The position numbers and the translations under genes were made by a program. Below are positions 25,387 to 34,924 of a DNA stretch of 64,000 nt, one piece after another; position 1 is the first letter of the stretch, and each line of letters starts with the position of its first letter. The notes under the pieces are model-generated. The model saw only the letters and a list, made by a program, of their open reading frames with translations, did no database searches and was not told the origin of the DNA. This DNA is from JADJRG01 sp964474905. GTDB lineage: Bacteria > Myxococcota_A > Polyangia > Nannocystales > Nannocystaceae. The stretch is taken from positions 10,836 through 74,835 of the forward strand of contig CAYYUP010000024.1 in NCBI GenBank assembly GCA_964474905.1, written 5' to 3'.

Positions 25387-26406
25387 GTGCCCACCGACCC
25401 AAAGAGTGCGCTCGCAGCGATCCTGCCGGCGACGCTCCGTGACCTGCTTCGGGGCCGCGCGCTGGTGCTCGGACGACCGGTGTGGGGTCAACGAGCCGGC
25501 CGTCATGTCGCGGACCGTGCGGGGCTCGGCCACCTCTTTCGAGCCCACCGCCCCTACGTCGCGGGCGACGATCCACGCCTCCTCGACTGGCGTGCGATGG
25601 CCCGCCACGACCGACCGATGATCCGGCAAACCGAGGGCGAAGAGGAACTCTCCCTGATCGCGCTGATCGACCGCTCCGGGGCGATGAATTACGGCGAAGG
25701 CACAACCCATAAGCACAGCTATGCCGCCGCTTTGATCGCCGCGCTAGCCCACCTTGCACTCCGCCAGGGCGATCGTTTTGGCTTCGCTTGCGGCGGCAAT
25801 GGAATGACCGACATCGGCCACATTCGACCCACCGGCGGCGCCCACCGACTGCACGCGCTGGCGCTGGCGCTCTCGCCCGTGGACAAGGAAAAGGAAAAGG
25901 AAAAGGAAAAAATGCTCCGCGGGGTCTGTCCCTGGGGTCAGCTCGTCCTGGAGACCGCCCCGCGATTGCCGAAGCGCGCCCTCGTGCTCGCCACCTCCGA
26001 CTTCCTAGATCCCTGCCCCGCCGCGGACGAGGAGCAAGCGCGTGCCGCCGAGTTCGATCTCTGGCGCAGCTTTGCGGGCCTGCGCGCGCGCGGCCACGAC
26101 GTTGTACTCCTGCAGATCCTGCACGCCGACGAACTCCATCCGCCCTGGGCGACGGACGACGAACTCCTGCGCATCGTCGATCCAACGGGCCGCCGCACCG
26201 AACTCGTCGGCTCCGCAAGAGCCCTCGTTCGCCGCTATCAAGCCCGCTTCGCCGGCCACCAGCGAGCGCTCACCCGCCACTGCGAAGAGCACGGGATCCA
26301 CTTGATCCAAGCACAGAGCAATACCCCCCTAGAAGACACACTGCTCGCCCTGCTCGCCTGTCTGCGCGGCGCCCCCCATCAGCGAGCACGGAGCATTCGC
26401 CGATGA
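25387..26406 (+). CDS. DUF58 protein (MoxR-associated)
   Basis: A 339-residue protein of the DUF58 family, which accompanies MoxR ATPases and VWA proteins. The hallmark YVAGDDPRLLDWRAMARHDRPMIRQTEGEEE is split by ordinary variation, followed by a VWA-like LIALIDRSGAMNYG. An insertion (KEKEKEKEK, encoded by GGAAAA repeats at 25884-25911) lies near residue 170. The start is a GTG. Its stop overlaps the start of the next gene by 4 bp (ATGA), so the two are translationally coupled. The matching MoxR gene is at 18004-19041. Confidence 0.88.
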   Translation: MPTDPKSALAAILPATLRDLLRGRALVLGRPVWGQRAGRHVADRAGLGHLFRAHRPYVAGDDPRLLDWRAMARHDRPMIRQTEGEEELSLIALIDRSGAMNYGEGTTHKHSYAAALIAALAHLALRQGDRFGFACGGNGMTDIGHIRPTGGAHRLHALALALSPVDKEKEKEKEKMLRGVCPWGQLVLETAPRLPKRALVLATSDFLDPCPAADEEQARAAEFDLWRSFAGLRARGHDVVLLQILHADELHPPWATDDELLRIVDPTGRRTELVGSARALVRRYQARFAGHQRALTRHCEEHGIHLIQAQSNTPLEDTLLALLACLRGAPHQRARSIRR

Positions 26407-28553
26407 GTTTGCTCGCCCCCCTACTGCTCGTCGGCCTCATCGGCCTGGCTCTGCCGCTCGCCGCCCACCTCCGTGGTCGCCGAGAACCGCGGACGATCGC
26501 CTTCGCAGGCCGCCGCTTCCTCGCCGCCAAGGGCGAGATCCTGAACCAGCGTCAGCGCCTTCGCGACCGCAGCCTGCTCGCGCTCCGCCTGCTCCTGCTG
26601 GCCCTTGTCATCATCGCCCTTAGTCGACCGGTGAGCCGCCACGAGACAACGCTCGCAGTCCTGAGCGAGGCCCATGACGCGATCCTCCTAGTCGACGGAT
26701 CGCGGAGCATGGGGCTGCGCCAGGGCGATACGACGCTCTTCGCCGCAAGTGCCCGCAAGGCAGCTTCGATCGCCGATGCACTACCGGCCGGCAGCCGCCT
26801 GGGCCTCATCGGCAGCGATCCGACGCTGCCGATACAAACCCCGAGCGCCGATACACACGCAGCTCTGCAGGCTCTTAATGCCCACCTCAAAAAAAAGACT
26901 CCACGCCCCGGAAGCTGGCGCCTCAACGATCGACTGAGCGCCGCCGTCGCCCTCAGCGACCGCGATGACGGCCACCCACGGGTGATCTACGCGCTCTCCG
27001 ACCGCACCGCGGGGGGCCTCGCCTCGCTGCCCACAAGCGCCGCAGAGGGGGTTGCTGTGCTGCCGATCGCGATCGACGAACCAGCGCCGGAGACCCCTGA
27101 GATCCACCTCGGCATCACCTCCGCCAGCTGGGAACCGGCACCGGAGATCGATCCCCGAGCGCTGCGCATCCGCGCCGAGATCCGCTCATTCGCGGCGCCC
27201 AAGAGCACTCACCACCGGCAGGTCGCAGTCGCCCTCAGAATCAGCGGCGAGCTGATCAGCCAGGTCGAGATCGAGGTCGCCGAAGGTTCCACATCCCCCG
27301 TCGAATTTACCTACACCTACACCTCCATCGGCAAACGTGTGCCCCTTGCGGCGAGCATCGAGCTGGTCGACGGTGGCGTCGCCCTCGACGATGCGCTGCC
27401 CAGCGACGATCGCCGTCACCTCTGGCTTGCGACCGACGAGCGCACAGCCGTCACCCTCGTCAACGGTGATCCGAGCGAGCTTCGCACCCACGACGAGGTG
27501 TTTTTCCTCGCCACCGCGCTCGCCGAGCCCAACCGAGATAACCCAGGAAGAGGCCCCGTTCTCCACAACCTCGCCCCCGATCAGCTCGAGTCCCAGATCC
27601 GTGAACGCGGCGCTCTCGCGCTCGCCCAGGTCGATGTGCTGGTGCTCGCCAATACCGCGGCACCGAGCGAAGATGTCGCCGCGGCGATACGTGAGCGCGT
27701 CACCGAAGGCATGGGTCTGTGGGTGACCGTCGGCGAGCGTGTCGACGCCAAGATCTACAACCAGCGCCTCGGTGATCTTCTACCGCTGCTCCTTCGCGAA
27801 GCGGTTCTCGCCGGTACCGCACCCGGTCGCAACGAGGCCATGGGCGTGGGTTTTTCTGCGGCCAAGCTCGATCATCCCGCGCTCCGCGGCGAACGCAGCG
27901 ACCTCGGCCTGCTCGGCGCCCGCGCCCGTCGCATCTTCCTCCTCGAACCCGATGCGAGCCGTCCCCATGACATCGCGCTCACCTACGAAAACGGCGCCCC
28001 GACTCTGCTCACCCGTGACTTCGGCCGCGGCCGTGTCGCTTTGCTGACGACCTCGGTCGACCGCGATTGGTCCGACCTGCCCCTTCGACCAGGATTTGTT
28101 CCCCTCGCACTGCGCACGATCGCCTACCTCGGCGATCGCGCGAACCAGAGCAACGCCCAGGCCCTCGAGGTCGGCGATGTCTGGAGTTCCGCGCTGCCCG
28201 GGCCACTCACTGTGGTCACACCGAGCGGTCAAAGGATCGCCCTCGCAGCCGACGACGACGGCGTACACCGCTTCACCAACACCTTTGAGCTCGGCCACTA
28301 CCGGGTCGAACATCACGATCCACGGCACCCAAAGAGGAGCAGCACGCCACTGCTGTTCACGGTCAACGTCGATCCCTCCGAGAGCGAGACCACGCCCTTA
28401 GAGATCCCGCCCCCCACGCTCGTTGGCGATCAGGTGCTAGCCACTGCTCATGTGCCCCGCTGGCGCCCGCTGCTGGCCCTCGCGGGGTTAATGCTGCTCA
28501 TCGAATCGCTGCTCCGCATGCACTCCCGCTGGCGGTCACGACATGACTCTTAG
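26403..28553 (+). CDS. BatA/VWA-type membrane protein with N-terminal aerotolerance domain
   Basis: A 716-residue protein. It starts with a membrane segment (LLAPLLLVGLIGLALPLAAHL) and a second one near residue 60 that together form the BatA-type aerotolerance N-terminus. A VWA domain follows with a MIDAS-like motif DAILLVDGSRSMG. A long periplasmic region leads to a class I glutamine-amidotransferase-like part (DVLVLANTAAPSEDVAAAI, GRVALLTTSVDRDWSDLPLRPGFVPL). A last membrane segment (LLALAGLMLLIESLL) closes the protein. This layout is usual for the third partner of MoxR-DUF58 operons. The start ATG overlaps the DUF58 stop. Confidence 0.88.
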   Translation: MSLLAPLLLVGLIGLALPLAAHLRGRREPRTIAFAGRRFLAAKGEILNQRQRLRDRSLLALRLLLLALVIIALSRPVSRHETTLAVLSEAHDAILLVDGSRSMGLRQGDTTLFAASARKAASIADALPAGSRLGLIGSDPTLPIQTPSADTHAALQALNAHLKKKTPRPGSWRLNDRLSAAVALSDRDDGHPRVIYALSDRTAGGLASLPTSAAEGVAVLPIAIDEPAPETPEIHLGITSASWEPAPEIDPRALRIRAEIRSFAAPKSTHHRQVAVALRISGELISQVEIEVAEGSTSPVEFTYTYTSIGKRVPLAASIELVDGGVALDDALPSDDRRHLWLATDERTAVTLVNGDPSELRTHDEVFFLATALAEPNRDNPGRGPVLHNLAPDQLESQIRERGALALAQVDVLVLANTAAPSEDVAAAIRERVTEGMGLWVTVGERVDAKIYNQRLGDLLPLLLREAVLAGTAPGRNEAMGVGFSAAKLDHPALRGERSDLGLLGARARRIFLLEPDASRPHDIALTYENGAPTLLTRDFGRGRVALLTTSVDRDWSDLPLRPGFVPLALRTIAYLGDRANQSNAQALEVGDVWSSALPGPLTVVTPSGQRIALAADDDGVHRFTNTFELGHYRVEHHDPRHPKRSSTPLLFTVNVDPSESETTPLEIPPPTLVGDQVLATAHVPRWRPLLALAGLMLLIESLLRMHSRWRSRHDS

Positions 28554-28612
28554 GACATCTAAAATTGTCCCGCGAGATCTGTGCAGAGCAACCTTCGCTC
28601 AAAACCTGGGCT

Positions 28613-28987
28613 TCAGCTTTGAGCTTCAGCCTCGATCTCTAGGTCGGTACTCGTGACCAGCTCGTGGATCTCGAGGATGTTCTTGCCGCGGAACATCTCC
28701 TTGGGCGCGCGCTCGCGGTGGGCTTTTTTAAAATCATCGCTGGCGACCCAGCGCTCAAAATCCGCGAGTGTCAGCCACCAGGTCTTGATCTCGTAATAAC
28801 CCTCGCCCGCGGGATCATCTCGCCAGACACCCGCACTCGGATCAAAGCTCATCGGCCGCGGCCGATGCACCTCATTGCGGACAAAACCTGGGTGGCTGTC
28901 GACGAGATGGACGCGCCGCTTAAAGCGGTCCTCAAAGTCGATCTCATGGCCCTCGGCCACCGGGATACGATTGGTCACGACGATCAT
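28613..28987 (-). CDS. Antibiotic-biosynthesis-monooxygenase (ABM/IsdG-like) protein
   Basis: A 124-residue ferredoxin-like-fold protein. MIVVTNRIPVAEGHEIDFEDRF, then a pattern of N...H..W and WVASDDFKKAHRER at the end of the fold, matches ABM-domain and heme-degrading monooxygenases. The ATG at 28987 is preferred over 29023, since it starts on the first beta strand. A heme or quinol substrate cannot be decided. It lies 42 bp downstream of nagZ on the same strand. Confidence 0.8.
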   Translation of the reverse strand: MIVVTNRIPVAEGHEIDFEDRFKRRVHLVDSHPGFVRNEVHRPRPMSFDPSAGVWRDDPAGEGYYEIKTWWLTLADFERWVASDDFKKAHRERAPKEMFRGKNILEIHELVTSTDLEIEAEAQS

Positions 28988-29029
28988 CGCCGCGAGCTTT
29001 ACCCGGCCGGCGGCGCATAGCAAGCTCGC

Positions 29030-30082
29030 TCAAGCGAGTTCGAGTTTGCTTGCGAGCGCCCGATGGGCCCGGTAGGGCGGCCCCTGGGGCCGATGCTCGG
29101 CGCCGATCCGGGCCCCCTCGGCGTAGGCCGCCTTAAGCGCGACCAAGCGCCGCAAGGCCTCTTCGACTAGGCGATCTGGGGCTCGCTCGAGCAACCGGAG
29201 CACCTCGCCGGCAAGGCTCCAATCACTGCACACCAGCAGCGAATCGACACCGGCCTCCAGCGACCCGAGCGTGCGCTGCTCCACCGAATAGTGATCGGCA
29301 ACCGCCCGCATCTCGAGATCATCCGAGAAGACAAGCCCGTCGTAGCCGAGTTCCTCCCGGAGCAGGTTGATGATCGGCGGCGAAAGAGTCGCAGGCCGCT
29401 TGCGGTCGAGACGAGGGAAGAGCACATGAGCGGTCATCACCGACGCGACCTCCTGGGCCACCGCCGCGGCGAAGGGCGGCAGCTCAACGGCACGCAGTCG
29501 GTCTAAGTCGTGCTCTAGACGCGGCAGCTCAAAATGGGAATCTGAGCGCGTATCCCCGTGACCCGGAAAGTGCTTTGCACAGGCCGCAACGCCACGCCCC
29601 TGCATGCCTCGAATAAAAGCGCGGGCGTGCTCGCTGACCCGCTCAGGCCCACGGGCGAAGGATCGATCACCGATCACCGGGTTCTTTGGGTTGGTATCGA
29701 CGTCGACAACCGGCGCGAAGTCGAGGCCGATCCCGTAGTCGATGAGCTCCGTCGCCAAGGCCTCGCCGACCGCCGCTGTCGACTCGAGATCACCAACGCT
29801 GCCGACCCGGCGCATCGGCGGCCACACGGTAAATGGATCACGGAGCCGCTGAACCCGGCCGCCCTCCTGATCGATCGCGATCAGCAGCGGCACCTCATCG
29901 GGCGCCGCCGCGTGCAGATCGCGGCAGAGGCGAAACACCTGCTCGGGCGAGTCGATGTTGCGAGCGAAGAGGACGACGCCACCGACCCGCCCCTCGGCGA
30001 TCCGCTGGCACAGGGGCGGCGGCACTTCCGTGCCGTCAAAACCGACGAAGAGGAGCTGACCCGGTTGCCATTTTGACGGCAT
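29030..30082 (-). CDS. nagZ: Beta-N-acetylhexosaminidase NagZ
   Basis: A cytoplasmic family-3 glycosidase that removes N-acetylglucosamine from muropeptides in cell-wall recycling. The 350-residue product shows IDQEGGRVQRL, GLDFAPVVDVDTNP, GDRSFARGP, the catalytic-loop KHFPGHGDTRSDSH, and the nucleophile Asp in GLVFSDDLEM. The ATG at 30082 gives MPSKWQPGQLLFVGFDG, the expected family start; upstream codons overlap the promoter of the divergent HIT gene. It is divergent from that gene with 80 bp between. Confidence 0.95.
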   Translation of the reverse strand: MPSKWQPGQLLFVGFDGTEVPPPLCQRIAEGRVGGVVLFARNIDSPEQVFRLCRDLHAAAPDEVPLLIAIDQEGGRVQRLRDPFTVWPPMRRVGSVGDLESTAAVGEALATELIDYGIGLDFAPVVDVDTNPKNPVIGDRSFARGPERVSEHARAFIRGMQGRGVAACAKHFPGHGDTRSDSHFELPRLEHDLDRLRAVELPPFAAAVAQEVASVMTAHVLFPRLDRKRPATLSPPIINLLREELGYDGLVFSDDLEMRAVADHYSVEQRTLGSLEAGVDSLLVCSDWSLAGEVLRLLERAPDRLVEEALRRLVALKAAYAEGARIGAEHRPQGPPYRAHRALASKLELA

Positions 30083-30162
30083 GCCTGGAGCGTACCCCAA
30101 GGCAGGCAAAGCGCAGAGTTCAGGTGTTGCTGCCGACGTCGGCGAGCCCCATACTCGGGGCC

Positions 30163-30594
30163 ATGTCTGAGACGATCTTCGCAAAGATCATTCGCGGCGA
30201 GATCCCCTGTCACCGGGTCTACGAGGACGATCTCGTGCTCGCCTTCCTCGACATCAACCCCCTGAGTCCTGGTCACACACTCGTGATCCCAAAGCGTGCC
30301 GCCACCACCTTAGACGAACTCGACGAGGCGTCCGCGGCTGCCATCGGCCGAGCACTGCCGCGGATCTGCCGGGCGGTGATCGCCGCGACCGGCACCAAGG
30401 CCTACAACATCCTGCAAAATAACGGCGCAGGGGCTCACCAGGCGGTGTTTCACGTGCACTTCCACATCATCCCCAAGCCCTCCCAAGAGCGCGGCCTGGG
30501 CATCCGCTGGCCGGGCGGCGCCCTCGATCACACAGCTGCTGCAGCCCTCGCCACCGAGATCCGCGAACGCCTCCAGGCCAGCTCCGCCTCCTGA
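30163..30594 (+). CDS. HIT-family nucleotide hydrolase (HinT-like)
   Basis: A 143-residue cytoplasmic purine-nucleoside phosphoramidate hydrolase. It starts MSETIFAKIIRGEIPCH, has LVIPKRAATTLDELD and ends the core with the His-triad HVHFHIIPK near residue 98. Only the usual C-terminal extension follows. Divergent from nagZ. Its transcript probably ends at the hairpin 30607-30632. Confidence 0.94.
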   Translation: MSETIFAKIIRGEIPCHRVYEDDLVLAFLDINPLSPGHTLVIPKRAATTLDELDEASAAAIGRALPRICRAVIAATGTKAYNILQNNGAGAHQAVFHVHFHIIPKPSQERGLGIRWPGGALDHTAAAALATEIRERLQASSAS

Positions 30595-30606
30595 TCTCGC
30601 AGGCAA

Positions 30607-30632
30607 AAGTGTCGACAGCCCTGCCGACACTT
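30607..30632 (+). terminator. Hairpin after the HIT gene
   Basis: AAGTGTCG (30607-30614) pairs perfectly with CGACACTT (30625-30632), with extra pairing inside (CAG with CTG). It begins 12 bp after the stop codon. No T run follows. Confidence 0.6.
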
Positions 30633-30649
30633 GCCGCGACGCAGGCACC

Positions 30650-30704
30650 GGCCAAGCACTGGCCAAGCACTGGCCAAGCACTGGCCAAGCACTGGTTAAG
30701 CACG
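30650..30704. repeat. 11-bp tandem repeat
   Basis: Four perfect copies of GGCCAAGCACT (30650-30693) and one decayed copy (GGTTAAGCACG). It lies between the HIT terminator and the promoter region of the next lipoprotein gene. Confidence 0.92.
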
Positions 30705-30750
30705 GGCCGAGGACGGCGAGCGGGAGCGCGTTCTGGTAGCGTCAGCTCCT

Positions 30751-32682
30751 ATGCCAGTGCTCCGAAGCGCAAAAACCGTCACCGCTGCGTTCGCCCTCGT
30801 CGCTGCGCTTCCCCTTTGCAGCTGCAACGGCCCGGGCCAAGGCTCGGAGACCAACCCAAACCCAAACTCAAGCTCCAGCACGGCCACGAACTCGACCGCC
30901 ACGACGAACGCAACAACCGGCATCGGCGAGACCGAAAGCAGCAGTGGCTCCTCCAGCACCGGCGTGCCCTTTGTCTGCGAGCCGGTGCCGATCACAACTC
31001 CGGGCAGCGGCTTCTTCGTCGACATCAGTGACTCCAGCGGCATCCGCGTCGACAACTTCATCAAAGATCCGCCCAAGCCGATCCCGATCAACGATCACAG
31101 CCGCCTCGGCTTCGTCGACATCGACGGCGACGGCTTCGACGATATCGTCGCCCACTCGCTCTTCCCCAATCCCCAATCCGGCATTCCCTTTGAGCACCTG
31201 GTCTTCCGCAATCTCGGCGACGGCACCTTCGAGCATTTTAGCGACCAGAGCGGCCTTCGCGATGTGCAGGCAGGGTTTTTTGCCTTCGCTGATATCGACA
31301 ACGACGGCGACCAGGACTGCTTCGCAGGTCTCGACATCGACCTGCCCGGAGAGACCAATCGTATCTTTTTAAACGACGGCGAGGGCCACTTCAGTGAGCT
31401 GCCGATGGCCGGTGTCGAAGTCAGTAAGCGGGCCGCCAACGCCGTCTTCGCCGACTTCAACGGCGACGCCAAGCTCGACCTCTTCGTCGGCAACGGGCAC
31501 ACCTCTTACACGGTCGCCGATCAGCTCTTCTTTGGCTTTGGCGACGGTACCTTTCAGGACGTCACCAACGTCTACATGGCCGGCGCCAAGGCACAGCCGA
31601 CCAACGGAAGCGTCACCTGCGACCTGGACGACGACGGCGACCTCGACATCGTCGTCTCGACCTACGGCGTCTCGAGCCTCCTGGGAGCGAACCACCTGTG
31701 GGAAAATGACGGCAGCGGCAAGTTCAGCGAGGTCGCCGTCGAACGCGGCTTCGCGTCCCTTGCAACCGGCAACTACTACCTCGCATCGACCGGCAATGGG
31801 CAGGATCCCGAACCCGACAAGGGCCCCGGCGAGTACATCGGCTCCAACGGCTTCGGCCTGCAATGCGAGGACGTCAGCGGCGACGGCCTCCCAGACATCT
31901 TTATCGCGACGATCTCCCACCCAGTAAGCAGCGACTACAAACGCACTTGGTCCGATCCCACCCAGCTCTTGATCAACCAAGGACCGAGCAACGGCTACGC
32001 CCTAGTCAACGAATTCCTCGCCCGCGGCCTGCCCTTTAACGAGGGTGACGTCGATGCCTCGATGATCGACTTCGACAACGACGGCCGCCTCGACCTCGCG
32101 CTCTCCCGCGACAAAAAATACGAGGGCAACTACAGCGACGTCGATCAAAAATCATGGTTTGGTCTGATGCATCAGGGCCAGGACGGCAGCTTCACCAGCC
32201 TGGGCCCGCAAAGCGGCATCAACGACGACAAAGATCCCTACAACCGGATGAAGGCCGCACAAAACCACGCCTGGTCCGACATCGATCACGACGGCGATCT
32301 CGATCTCCTCGTCGGCGGTCGCGACAACGGCAACGGTGGCCGCCCCAATTTTCTCTTTCGCAACGAACTCGGCGAGAAAAACGCCTGGCTGGCCATCCGC
32401 CTAAGCGGCGATGGCGTGGCGATCAACCGCGATGCGATCGGTGCTCGGGTCTCGCTGCGCTTCGACGGTTGGACGGTCGCCCGCGAGGTCAAGACCGGGC
32501 GCGGCACCTACAATTCGCTCGACTCCCGCACCCTGCACTTCGGCCTCGGCGACCTCGGTTGCGACTACGAGGTTGAGATCCGCTGGCCCGACGGCACCCT
32601 GCAAACCTACGCCGCCAGCGATTTTCCGCCGGGACATTACGTGCACCTCGACTACAACGGAACCCCCGAAGTCGAGGGCTGA
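30751..32682 (+). CDS. Secreted FG-GAP/VCBS repeat lipoprotein with C-terminal ASPIC/UnbV domain
   Basis: A 643-residue surface lipoprotein. The signal peptide ends in a lipobox-like LPLCSC near residue 26, followed by a Ser/Thr/Asn-rich linker to about residue 75. At least six FG-GAP-like calcium-binding repeats of the type DIDGDGFDD, DIDNDGDQD, DFNGDAKLD, DLDDDGDLD, DFDNDGRLD and DIDHDGDLD follow, forming a beta-propeller. The C-terminal ~100 residues are an ASPIC/UnbV (CRTAC-type) domain (LAIRLSGDGVAINRDAIGARVSL, VEIRWPDGTLQTY). A surface adhesion or binding role is likely. Convergent with the next gene, with only 70 bp between stops. Confidence 0.9.
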   Translation: MPVLRSAKTVTAAFALVAALPLCSCNGPGQGSETNPNPNSSSSTATNSTATTNATTGIGETESSSGSSSTGVPFVCEPVPITTPGSGFFVDISDSSGIRVDNFIKDPPKPIPINDHSRLGFVDIDGDGFDDIVAHSLFPNPQSGIPFEHLVFRNLGDGTFEHFSDQSGLRDVQAGFFAFADIDNDGDQDCFAGLDIDLPGETNRIFLNDGEGHFSELPMAGVEVSKRAANAVFADFNGDAKLDLFVGNGHTSYTVADQLFFGFGDGTFQDVTNVYMAGAKAQPTNGSVTCDLDDDGDLDIVVSTYGVSSLLGANHLWENDGSGKFSEVAVERGFASLATGNYYLASTGNGQDPEPDKGPGEYIGSNGFGLQCEDVSGDGLPDIFIATISHPVSSDYKRTWSDPTQLLINQGPSNGYALVNEFLARGLPFNEGDVDASMIDFDNDGRLDLALSRDKKYEGNYSDVDQKSWFGLMHQGQDGSFTSLGPQSGINDDKDPYNRMKAAQNHAWSDIDHDGDLDLLVGGRDNGNGGRPNFLFRNELGEKNAWLAIRLSGDGVAINRDAIGARVSLRFDGWTVAREVKTGRGTYNSLDSRTLHFGLGDLGCDYEVEIRWPDGTLQTYAASDFPPGHYVHLDYNGTPEVEG

Positions 32683-32725
32683 GCGACGCCTCTGGCCGCA
32701 CCCGCCTCGACGCGTGGGCCCCCTT

Positions 32726-32755
32726 GATCAAATCAGATCAAATCAGATCAAATCA
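32726..32755. repeat. 10-bp tandem repeat at the convergent gene ends
   Basis: Three copies of GATCAAATCA. The last one provides the stop codon region of the minus-strand lipoprotein gene. Confidence 0.9.
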
Positions 32756-34786
32756 ACCCGGCTGGACCCCGGGCTGGGCTGCCTGCACCGACCAATCCCA
32801 GTAATCGAGCAACACCGAGGAGTCCCAGACGCTGTCGCCGGTGTCCCAGATCGTGAAGCGGATCTCCATGGTCTCGCCCGGGGTCACATTGCCCGCCATC
32901 GTCAGCCAACCAGTGCCACCGCCGGTATAACCGAAGTGGCCGCAGGCCGAGGCGTTGACATCGAAGCCGGTGCCGATGACCTGACTCGTCGAGTTGCAGC
33001 CGTTGTAATTGCTGACGCCCCCGCACTGGCTGATCTGGCCATTTTGGCACTGGGTAAAGAGGCCGTCCGCAGTCTTCACCAGATTGACGCCCACTGGCCA
33101 GGTTTGGTTGCCGTTCTTGTAAATGGCGATGTTTTTATCGCCTGGGTTTTCGGGATCGGAGGAGTCGACCAGAGTGACAAAGAAGTCATTAAAGGCTGTG
33201 CACACGTACTCGGGGTACTCGGCGGAGTAGAAGAACATCTTCGCCGAAAACGAGTTGGCGTTGGTCGGCACCCGGATCCGCAGTTTGAGCTGCACCGGAT
33301 TGAAGGCCGTGGTACCGGCGGCGCCCGGGCAACCGGGTGCATTTGGAAATGAGCCGCCGTTGGCCGCGATCCAATCGGCCGGCGCGGGGCTCGAGGTCCC
33401 AGTATTGACACCGCCCTGGTAGGCAGCGTAGTTCGGGTTGGTCTGGCCTGGGGCGGCGGCGTGGCCCGAGGAGAGCACCGCCAGGCGCTGGCCCTTTTTC
33501 GCCGGATTATTGGTGCCGAACTTATCGCGAATCGATCGCGAGTTGCTACTCGGCGAGCCCGTGCCGTCGGCGCGGGTCAGCGAGCCCGAGATCACGCCCC
33601 ACTTCTTCTGCTCGATCGGCGGGTTTTCCGTAGTGAACTGGCAGAGATCGATCGCCTTGGCGTAGTCCAATGGGTTGCCCGAGTTACTCGGGAGACCGCC
33701 ATCGCAGAGCGGGATTGCGTTGTCCTTGGTGCCGTCGCAATCGTCGTCGACCATGTTGTCACCGACCTCAAAGGCACCCGGATTGACCAGCTCGGGGTTG
33801 AGGCAATTCGGACCGATCTCGTCGCAGCAATCGTTTTGACAGACCGTCCATCCGTCGCTGTCGAGATCTGGATCCTCGTCGACAACGCCGTTGCAGTTGT
33901 CGTCGAGGTTGTTGTTGCAAAGGTCGACGAGACCGGGCAAAACCTGGCCCTCGCAGGCCCCGTAGGCGCTGCCCTCAACGTTGCAGGTGGCGAGTCCGTC
34001 CTTGCAGATGCCCTTGCCCTTGGTGCTCTGGGGGCCGGTGTAACAGGCGACCTGCGAGCCCGGCTCACAGGCGCAGTCGCCACTGACCTCGCAGCCGTTG
34101 TTGGGGTCAAGATCGCAGTCGTTGTAACCCTCCTCGCAGGGCCCAAACAGGCAGTCACCGGCCTCGCAAAGTCCATCTGCGTTGGGGTAGGGTTCGCAGA
34201 GCTGATCGCAATCGCCGCAATTGTCGAGGTCGGCGAGCACGTCGTAACAGGCGCCGCTGCAGCACTTAAGCCCGCCATCGCAGGGCTGCTCGTCGGAGCA
34301 ACCCGGCACACACTCGCCCTCCGCACAGATCGTGCCGAGCGCACAGTCGCCATCGATGAGACAGCCCTTGCAGGTGTGTGAATCGAGATCGCAGAGGGTC
34401 TGGTTGGCACAGTCGTCGTCGTCGGTGCAGCCCGGCTCACACTCGCCGCTCTCGGCATTACACCACTCGCCCGCCGCGCAATCGCCTTGATCACACATCA
34501 CCCCAGCGGTTGTGGTCGTGCTCGTGCCGCTGCTCTCGGTCTCGCCACCCGTGCTCGTATTTTCGCCGCTGTCGCTGTCGCTGCCGCCGCTCTCTGTCGT
34601 ACCCGAAGAGGATCCCTCGGTCGCCGTCTCGGTCGCCGTCGCCGTCACCGTCACCGTCACCGTCGCTGTCAGCGTCGCAGTGGTCGGCACGTCCTCGGTC
34701 AAGTTGGGCTCTTCACCGCTGCAGCCGATGAGTGCGATCGTCGCGATAGAGATGAGCGACCATGAAACCCAACGTGATGAATCCAT
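32753..34786 (-). CDS. Cys-rich secreted lipoprotein with choice-of-anchor L-like domain
   Basis: A 677-residue predicted lipoprotein. Lipobox IALIGC near residue 22, then a Thr/Val repeat (TVTVTVTATATET) and a Ser/Gly/Glu linker to about residue 100. Residues ~100-330 hold Cys-rich units with CxxxxxCxxGxxC spacing, and two DNNCNGVVDEDPDLDSDGW / VDDDCDGTKDN motifs, the MopE-like putative metal-binding pattern common in myxobacterial surface proteins. The C-terminal half (FSAKMFFYSAEYPEYVCTAFNDFF ..., WDSSVLLDYWDWS) fits a choice-of-anchor L domain. Function unknown. Tandem codon repeats in the linker suggest that its length can vary. Confidence 0.83.
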   Translation of the reverse strand: MDSSRWVSWSLISIATIALIGCSGEEPNLTEDVPTTATLTATVTVTVTATATETATEGSSSGTTESGGSDSDSGENTSTGGETESSGTSTTTTAGVMCDQGDCAAGEWCNAESGECEPGCTDDDDCANQTLCDLDSHTCKGCLIDGDCALGTICAEGECVPGCSDEQPCDGGLKCCSGACYDVLADLDNCGDCDQLCEPYPNADGLCEAGDCLFGPCEEGYNDCDLDPNNGCEVSGDCACEPGSQVACYTGPQSTKGKGICKDGLATCNVEGSAYGACEGQVLPGLVDLCNNNLDDNCNGVVDEDPDLDSDGWTVCQNDCCDEIGPNCLNPELVNPGAFEVGDNMVDDDCDGTKDNAIPLCDGGLPSNSGNPLDYAKAIDLCQFTTENPPIEQKKWGVISGSLTRADGTGSPSSNSRSIRDKFGTNNPAKKGQRLAVLSSGHAAAPGQTNPNYAAYQGGVNTGTSSPAPADWIAANGGSFPNAPGCPGAAGTTAFNPVQLKLRIRVPTNANSFSAKMFFYSAEYPEYVCTAFNDFFVTLVDSSDPENPGDKNIAIYKNGNQTWPVGVNLVKTADGLFTQCQNGQISQCGGVSNYNGCNSTSQVIGTGFDVNASACGHFGYTGGGTGWLTMAGNVTPGETMEIRFTIWDTGDSVWDSSVLLDYWDWSVQAAQPGVQPG

Positions 34787-34924
34787 TGATCAAGGATAGG
34801 AGAACCACTCGATCCCAAGCAATCACTAGGAGCCCGCGCAACTACGCCCACGCCGCGCAGCTTTGTCTTCCAACAGATTCGCGCAGGCAAGCGAAACTCT
34901 GGCCAGAACAACGTAATTCGGGAC

